9,824 nt of DNA. It comes from an uncultured Shinella sp. Its GTDB lineage: Bacteria; Pseudomonadota; Alphaproteobacteria; Rhizobiales; Rhizobiaceae. This document shows, one piece after another, positions 6,920 through 9,824 of the stretch. The stretch is from the NCBI RefSeq assembly GCF_946479415.1, contig NZ_CAMLFY010000148.1, forward strand, positions 1-9,824, written 5' to 3'. How positions within the stretch are numbered: position 1 is the first letter of the stretch; every line of letters begins with the position of its first letter. Both the position numbers and the translations under genes were made by a program. The notes under the pieces were generated by a model. The model was not told the DNA's origin. It searched no databases and saw only the letters and a list, made by a program, of their open reading frames with translations.

Positions 6920-8010
6920 GCGTTCCTCGTTTTATCGAATGCGTCGGGTATGGCCTGTTTTATTGCCTTCTTCATGACGGTCGGCAGCGCCTCGCCGTCG
7001 AGCGTCGCCTTCGGCTGCCACCATCCGGCGCCCTTCGCCGTGCCGCGCGGCACGCGCGAGCGGTAGACGGTGAGGCGTAGCTCGAAATGCGTGAAGACAT
7101 GGGTGACGGTGCCGGTGGGGTGCCAGTCGGCCGGGAAGGGGGCGGCGGTCGTCGCGGTGTCGCCGTCGACGCGCGCCGTCCAGGCGCTGCCGGGCACTTC
7201 CGTCATGCCGCCGAGCAGGCCGCTTTCGATGCGCTTGCGCAGAAACACCGCGCCATCCTCATCCTCAGCCACGAAGGCAGCGCCCAACCGCACCGGCTTC
7301 TCCTTCTTCGCCGCCTTGCGCGGAAAAAGTTCGGGATCGTCGCGGCCGAGCACGCGACAGTCCGCATTGAGCGGACAGAGTGCGCAGGCGGGCCGGCGCG
7401 GCGTGCAGATCGTGGCGCCGAGATCCATCATCGCCTGGGCGAAATCACCGGGCCGGTCTTCCGGCGTCATGGCGGCGACCAGTGCCCGCATTTCCGGCTT
7501 TGCCGCAGGAAGCGGCGTCTCGATGGCATGGAGGCGCGAGATGACGCGCTCGACATTGCCGTCAAGCACCGCACTTTTGCGGTTGAAGGCGATGGCGGCG
7601 ATGGCGGCGGCGGTATAGTCGCCGATGCCCGGCAGAGCCTTCAGCCCATCCTCCGTATCGGGAAAGACGCCGCCATGGTCGAAGGCGACCGCTTCGGCGC
7701 ATTTCTTGAGGTTGCGCGCGCGGGCATAGTAGCCGAGCCCCGCCCAGGACTTCATGACATCCTCGTTGTCTGCCTTTGCAAGGTCCGTAACCGTTGGCCA
7801 GCGCGCGGTGAAGAGCGCGAAATAGGATTTCACCGCCTGCACCGTCGTCTGCTGCAGCATGACCTCCGACAGCCAGATGCGGTAGGGATCGGGTCTCACC
7901 CCGGCCGCCGCCATCGGCGGGCTCACGCGCCAGGGCAGGTCGCGGTGGTGCTTGTCGTACCAGGCGAGGATAAGGTCGGCGGGCGCCATGGTCCGGTGAG
8001 CTTGGGTCAT
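6916..8010 (-). CDS. mutY: Adenine DNA glycosylase MutY
   Basis: MutY excises adenine paired with 8-oxoguanine in base excision repair and so prevents G-to-T mutations. The 364-residue protein shows the catalytic Glu in SEVMLQQT (E49), the helix-hairpin-helix LPGIGDYTAAAI (126-137), the catalytic Asp in VLDGNVERV (D150), and the [4Fe-4S] cluster ligands C202, C209, C212 and C218 in C-x6-C-x2-C-x5-C spacing. The C-terminal part (about 238-345) is the NUDIX-like domain that recognises 8-oxoguanine, with GTVTHVFTHFEL. Length is normal. The first ATG (8010) is chosen; an internal Met at residue 8 is a possible alternative, and neither has a strong ribosome binding site. The gene diverges from dciA and is followed by the HAD gene with a four-base overlap. 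Confidence 0.96.
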   Translation of the reverse strand: MTQAHRTMAPADLILAWYDKHHRDLPWRVSPPMAAAGVRPDPYRIWLSEVMLQQTTVQAVKSYFALFTARWPTVTDLAKADNEDVMKSWAGLGYYARARNLKKCAEAVAFDHGGVFPDTEDGLKALPGIGDYTAAAIAAIAFNRKSAVLDGNVERVISRLHAIETPLPAAKPEMRALVAAMTPEDRPGDFAQAMMDLGATICTPRRPACALCPLNADCRVLGRDDPELFPRKAAKKEKPVRLGAAFVAEDEDGAVFLRKRIESGLLGGMTEVPGSAWTARVDGDTATTAAPFPADWHPTGTVTHVFTHFELRLTVYRSRVPRGTAKGAGWWQPKATLDGEALPTVMKKAIKQAIPDAFDKTRNA

Positions 8011-8013
8011 GAT

Positions 8014-8043
8014 TTGCCTGAACGGGATCGAAGCGCCTATAAC
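8014..8043 (+). promoter_or_regulatory. Possible dciA promoter
   Basis: TTGCCT at 8014-8019 and TATAAC at 8038-8043 are 18 bases apart and lie about 75 bases before the dciA start codon, within the 105-base gap between the divergent mutY and dciA genes. The -10 box is good and the -35 box fair. No comparably spaced pair was found for mutY on the other strand. Confidence 0.35.
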
Positions 8044-8115
8044 TGGCGGAGTGGCGGATGATCTTCAAGGTGCTTCGTTGCTGAAACAGGAATATTTTCC
8101 CTCCAGGGGTAAAAC

Positions 8116-8631
8116 GTGAACACGAAAGCCCAGCAAAAGCCGCGCCGCGGTATCGTGCAGATCAGCGAAGTGGCCAATGGCCTCATTGATCCCGTGCTCG
8201 CCAAGCGCGCCGGCATCAACACGATGCTGCTCGGCTCGTGGGAGGAGATTGCCGGTTCGGAATTTGCCGAATGCACAAGGCCGGAGCGCATCGCCTGGCC
8301 GCGCCGCGCTTCCGAAATGGCGGGCGAGGGCGGCGGTTACCAGCCGGGCGTGCTGACGATCGCCTGCGAGGGTGCGCGGGCATTGTTTCTCAGCCACCAG
8401 CAGGGCGAGATCATCCAGCGCATCAACGGTTTCTTCGGTTTTCCGGCGGTCAACCAGATCAAGATCGTGCAGAAGCCGGTCAGCATCCAGAGCAACCGCC
8501 GGCCCAAGCCGCGTCCGCTGACGGGGGCGGCCGCGCAGCATCTCGATCATCTCGTCGAAGGCATCGAGGGGGACGCGCTGAAGGCGGCGCTGAAGCGGCT
8601 CGGCACGGCCGTGCTCGGCCGGCGCAAATGA
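8116..8631 (+). CDS. dciA: DciA-type (DUF721) replicative helicase-loading protein
   Basis: The 171-residue protein matches the DUF721 family: a basic N-terminus, LLGSWEEIAGSEFAECTRPERI (the conserved Trp, Gly and Arg-Pro of the family), the central strand GVLTIACEGARALFL, and QQGEIIQRINGFFGFPAVNQIKIVQ. DUF721 proteins were identified as DciA, which interacts with the DnaB helicase at replication initiation in bacteria without DnaC. The domain is KH-like; the C-terminal tail (about 120-171) is basic and probably binds DNA or helicase. Translation starts at GTG (8116), supported by AGGGG at 8105-8109 six bases before it; the annotated length fits rhizobial homologues as I recall them. Its place beside mutY and a dsbA-like gene is a known rhizobial arrangement, as I remember it, usually followed by smc. 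Confidence 0.85.
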   Translation: MNTKAQQKPRRGIVQISEVANGLIDPVLAKRAGINTMLLGSWEEIAGSEFAECTRPERIAWPRRASEMAGEGGGYQPGVLTIACEGARALFLSHQQGEIIQRINGFFGFPAVNQIKIVQKPVSIQSNRRPKPRPLTGAAAQHLDHLVEGIEGDALKAALKRLGTAVLGRRK

Positions 8632-8700
8632 AGCGCGAAAGCCCGCTGCCACAAACATCGAACGGTCACAATTCTTTGAAGTTACTAGCCTTAACTCCGC

Positions 8701-8727
8701 TTGTTCCCGCCCCAAAGCAGGTATAAC
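8701..8727 (+). promoter_or_regulatory. Possible promoter of the dsbA-like gene
   Basis: TATAAC at 8722-8727 is a good -10 box; TTGTTC at 8701-8706 is a fair -35 box but only 15 bases away, shorter than ideal. The pair lies in the 190-base gap between dciA and the dsbA-like gene and would give an untranslated leader of about 88 bases. Confidence 0.3.
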
Positions 8728-8821
8728 GGGAGAGCCGAGAGCAAATCCGGGTGCGTGTCAGCATTTTCGCCTGGGTTGCGTCAAGAGATCTGAATTCCTA
8801 TCCCTTCCCACAGGAGAGACC

Positions 8822-9718
8822 ATGTCCCTTTCCGAAATGAGCCTGATGAAGCGCCTCTTCTCCGGCGTCGCCGTCGCCGCACTTGCCGTGACGCTCGTCG
8901 CCTGCAGCGACGAGAAGAAGGAGACCGCCAAGGCTCCCGAGACCAGCCAGACGACGACGGAAAGCGCAAGCTCGACGCCGGCCACGTCGACGGAAACGAA
9001 GACCGAGACCGCCACGACGCCGACGACCACGACGACGGAATCGAGCACGGCGAGCGGCACGGCTGCCACGACCACCACGACGACGACTGAAACCGCCCAG
9101 AAGCCTGCCACCGAAGCCAAGGCCGCCGAAGTCCCGACGTCCGAAGGCGATGTCGACATGGCGGAAGTGCTGAAGCCCGGCGCGCTGCCGGACATGGCGC
9201 TCGGCGAAGCCAATGCTCCCGTGACGATCGTCGAATATATGTCGACGACCTGCCCGCACTGCGCGGCCTTCCACAACAACACCTTCGACGCCATCAAGGC
9301 GAAGTATGTCGATGGCGGCAAGGTCCGCTTCATCGTGCGCGAATTCCCCTTCGATCCGCGCGCTGCCGCCGCCTTCATGCTGGCGCGCTGCAACCCGCAG
9401 GACACGACCAAGCTGACGGAATCGGCGCAGTATTTCCCGATGCTGTCGATGCTGATGAAGCAGCAGGAAACCTGGGCTGCCGCACAGGATGGCCGCGAAG
9501 CGCTGCTGCAGATGTCCAAACTCGCCGGTTTTACACAGGAGAGCTTCCAGGCCTGCTTGACGAACCAGAAGCTTCTGGATGATGTGAACGCGGTACGCGA
9601 GCGCGGTGCCAAGGACTTCGGTGTCGCGGCGACCCCGACCTTCCTGATCAACGGCAAGCGCTATTCGGGGGACATGTCGGTTGACACCATGTCGGCCCTT
9701 ATCGACAGCATGCTCTGA
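8822..9718 (+). CDS. DsbA-like thiol:disulfide oxidoreductase, predicted lipoprotein with Thr-rich linker
   Basis: The 298-residue protein begins with a basic N-region, a hydrophobic stretch (residues 13-27) and a lipobox LVAC (25-28), which predicts lipidation at C28 and membrane anchoring on the periplasmic side. Residues about 35-103 are a low-complexity Thr/Ser/Glu/Ala linker with runs of Thr. The thioredoxin-fold domain (about 121-298) carries the active site C144-P-H-C147, the DsbA-type dipeptide, a helical insertion, and the cis-proline region AATPTFLING (P272). Two further Cys (190, 245) lie in the helical insertion. The enzyme should oxidise or isomerise disulfides in exported proteins; direction of electron flow cannot be told. 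It resembles the alphaproteobacterial DsbA-family proteins of the DSBA-like thioredoxin type. ATG at 8822 is supported by AGGAG at 8812-8816; starts at Met 6 or Met 9 would also leave a working signal peptide. A strong terminator follows. Confidence 0.92.
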   Translation: MSLSEMSLMKRLFSGVAVAALAVTLVACSDEKKETAKAPETSQTTTESASSTPATSTETKTETATTPTTTTTESSTASGTAATTTTTTTETAQKPATEAKAAEVPTSEGDVDMAEVLKPGALPDMALGEANAPVTIVEYMSTTCPHCAAFHNNTFDAIKAKYVDGGKVRFIVREFPFDPRAAAAFMLARCNPQDTTKLTESAQYFPMLSMLMKQQETWAAAQDGREALLQMSKLAGFTQESFQACLTNQKLLDDVNAVRERGAKDFGVAATPTFLINGKRYSGDMSVDTMSALIDSML

Positions 9719-9735
9719 TCCTTCGACCGGTTTTC

Positions 9736-9774
9736 AAGCGGGCGACGGCGGAAGCCGTGCGCCCGCTTTTTATT
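9736..9774 (+). terminator. Rho-independent terminator of the dsbA-like gene
   Basis: AAGCGGGCG (9736-9744) pairs with CGCCCGCTT (9760-9768), and ACGGC (9745-9749) with GCCGT (9754-9758), leaving one bulged G and a GGAA loop. TTTTTATTTT follows the stem. It begins 18 bases after the stop codon and is a textbook intrinsic terminator. Confidence 0.9.
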
Positions 9775-9786
9775 TTGCGGTAACGC

Positions 9787-9824
9787 GAGGGGTTCACCCC
9801 CCTCTGCCCTGCCGGGCATCTCCC
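9787..9824. repeat. RIME-like repeat, cut off by the window end
   Basis: A GGGG/CCCC mini-hairpin (9789-9792 with 9797-9800) is followed by CCCTCTGCCCTGCCGGGCAT and then CTCCC up to the window edge. This corresponds to the reverse complement of the right end of the repeat at 5912-6069, with only single-base insertions. The rest of the element lies outside the window. Confidence 0.65.

Noticed and set aside
7087..8061. A 324-codon plus-strand open frame opposite mutY
   Set aside because: The minus strand carries all MutY catalytic and iron-sulfur residues; the plus-strand product is Arg/His/Gly-rich with no domain.
8758..9657. A 299-codon minus-strand open frame with long Val/Ser stretches opposite the dsbA-like gene
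   Set aside because: The Val runs are the antisense reading of the Thr-rich linker codons; no ribosome binding site or family match.

Overview
The window looks like chromosomal DNA of an alphaproteobacterium of the order Hyphomicrobiales (Rhizobiales), most probably the Rhizobiaceae. The support is a high G+C content, a cell-cycle DNA methyltransferase of the CcrM type that closely resembles rhizobial CcrM from memory, the gene neighbourhood ccrM / HAD phosphatase / mutY / dciA (DUF721) / dsbA-like, and two families of intergenic palindromic repeats typical of rhizobia. No tRNA, rRNA, CRISPR array, transposase, phage gene or obvious mobile element was seen. A species call is not possible from the sequence alone.

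Layout. Positions 1-1108 hold the 3' part of a calcium-binding RTX protein that is probably exported by a type I secretion system, followed by a terminator. Positions 1166-2591 are a small module: an ArsR-type winged-helix regulator on the minus strand, apparently with a leaderless promoter, diverging from a translationally coupled pair of small proteins (NIPSNAP and antibiotic-biosynthesis-monooxygenase-like). Positions 2592-2799 carry palindromic repeat DNA. Positions 2800-4467 (minus) encode an exported von Willebrand factor A protein with four C-terminal beta-rich modules and a TTG start. Positions 4468-4704 are the divergent control region of that gene and ccrM, with a repeated CtrA-like box. 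Positions 4705-5835 are ccrM, followed by a strong terminator. Positions 5836-6301 are a 466-base gene-free stretch with a RIME-like mosaic repeat, a CtrA-like half site, a structured segment and a bidirectional terminator. Positions 6302-8010 (minus) are mutY followed by an overlapping HAD phosphatase gene. Positions 8116-8631 are dciA, 8822-9718 a DsbA-like lipoprotein gene, then a terminator and the start of another RIME-like repeat cut off by the window end.

How the genes fit together. The right half groups chromosome maintenance functions: CcrM methylates GANTC and couples gene expression to replication, MutY removes adenine mispaired with 8-oxoguanine, and DciA is the helicase-loading factor of bacteria that lack DnaC. 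The HAD phosphatase is coupled to mutY by a four-base overlap. The left half is accessory: a secreted RTX protein, a regulated pair of ferredoxin-fold enzymes of unknown substrate, and an envelope VWA protein. Nothing here amounts to a clearly new multi-gene system. The best leads are the leaderless ArsR promoter with an inverted repeat around its -10 box, the CtrA-like double box before ccrM, the compensatory change in the palindromic repeat, and the structured segment between ccrM and the HAD gene.
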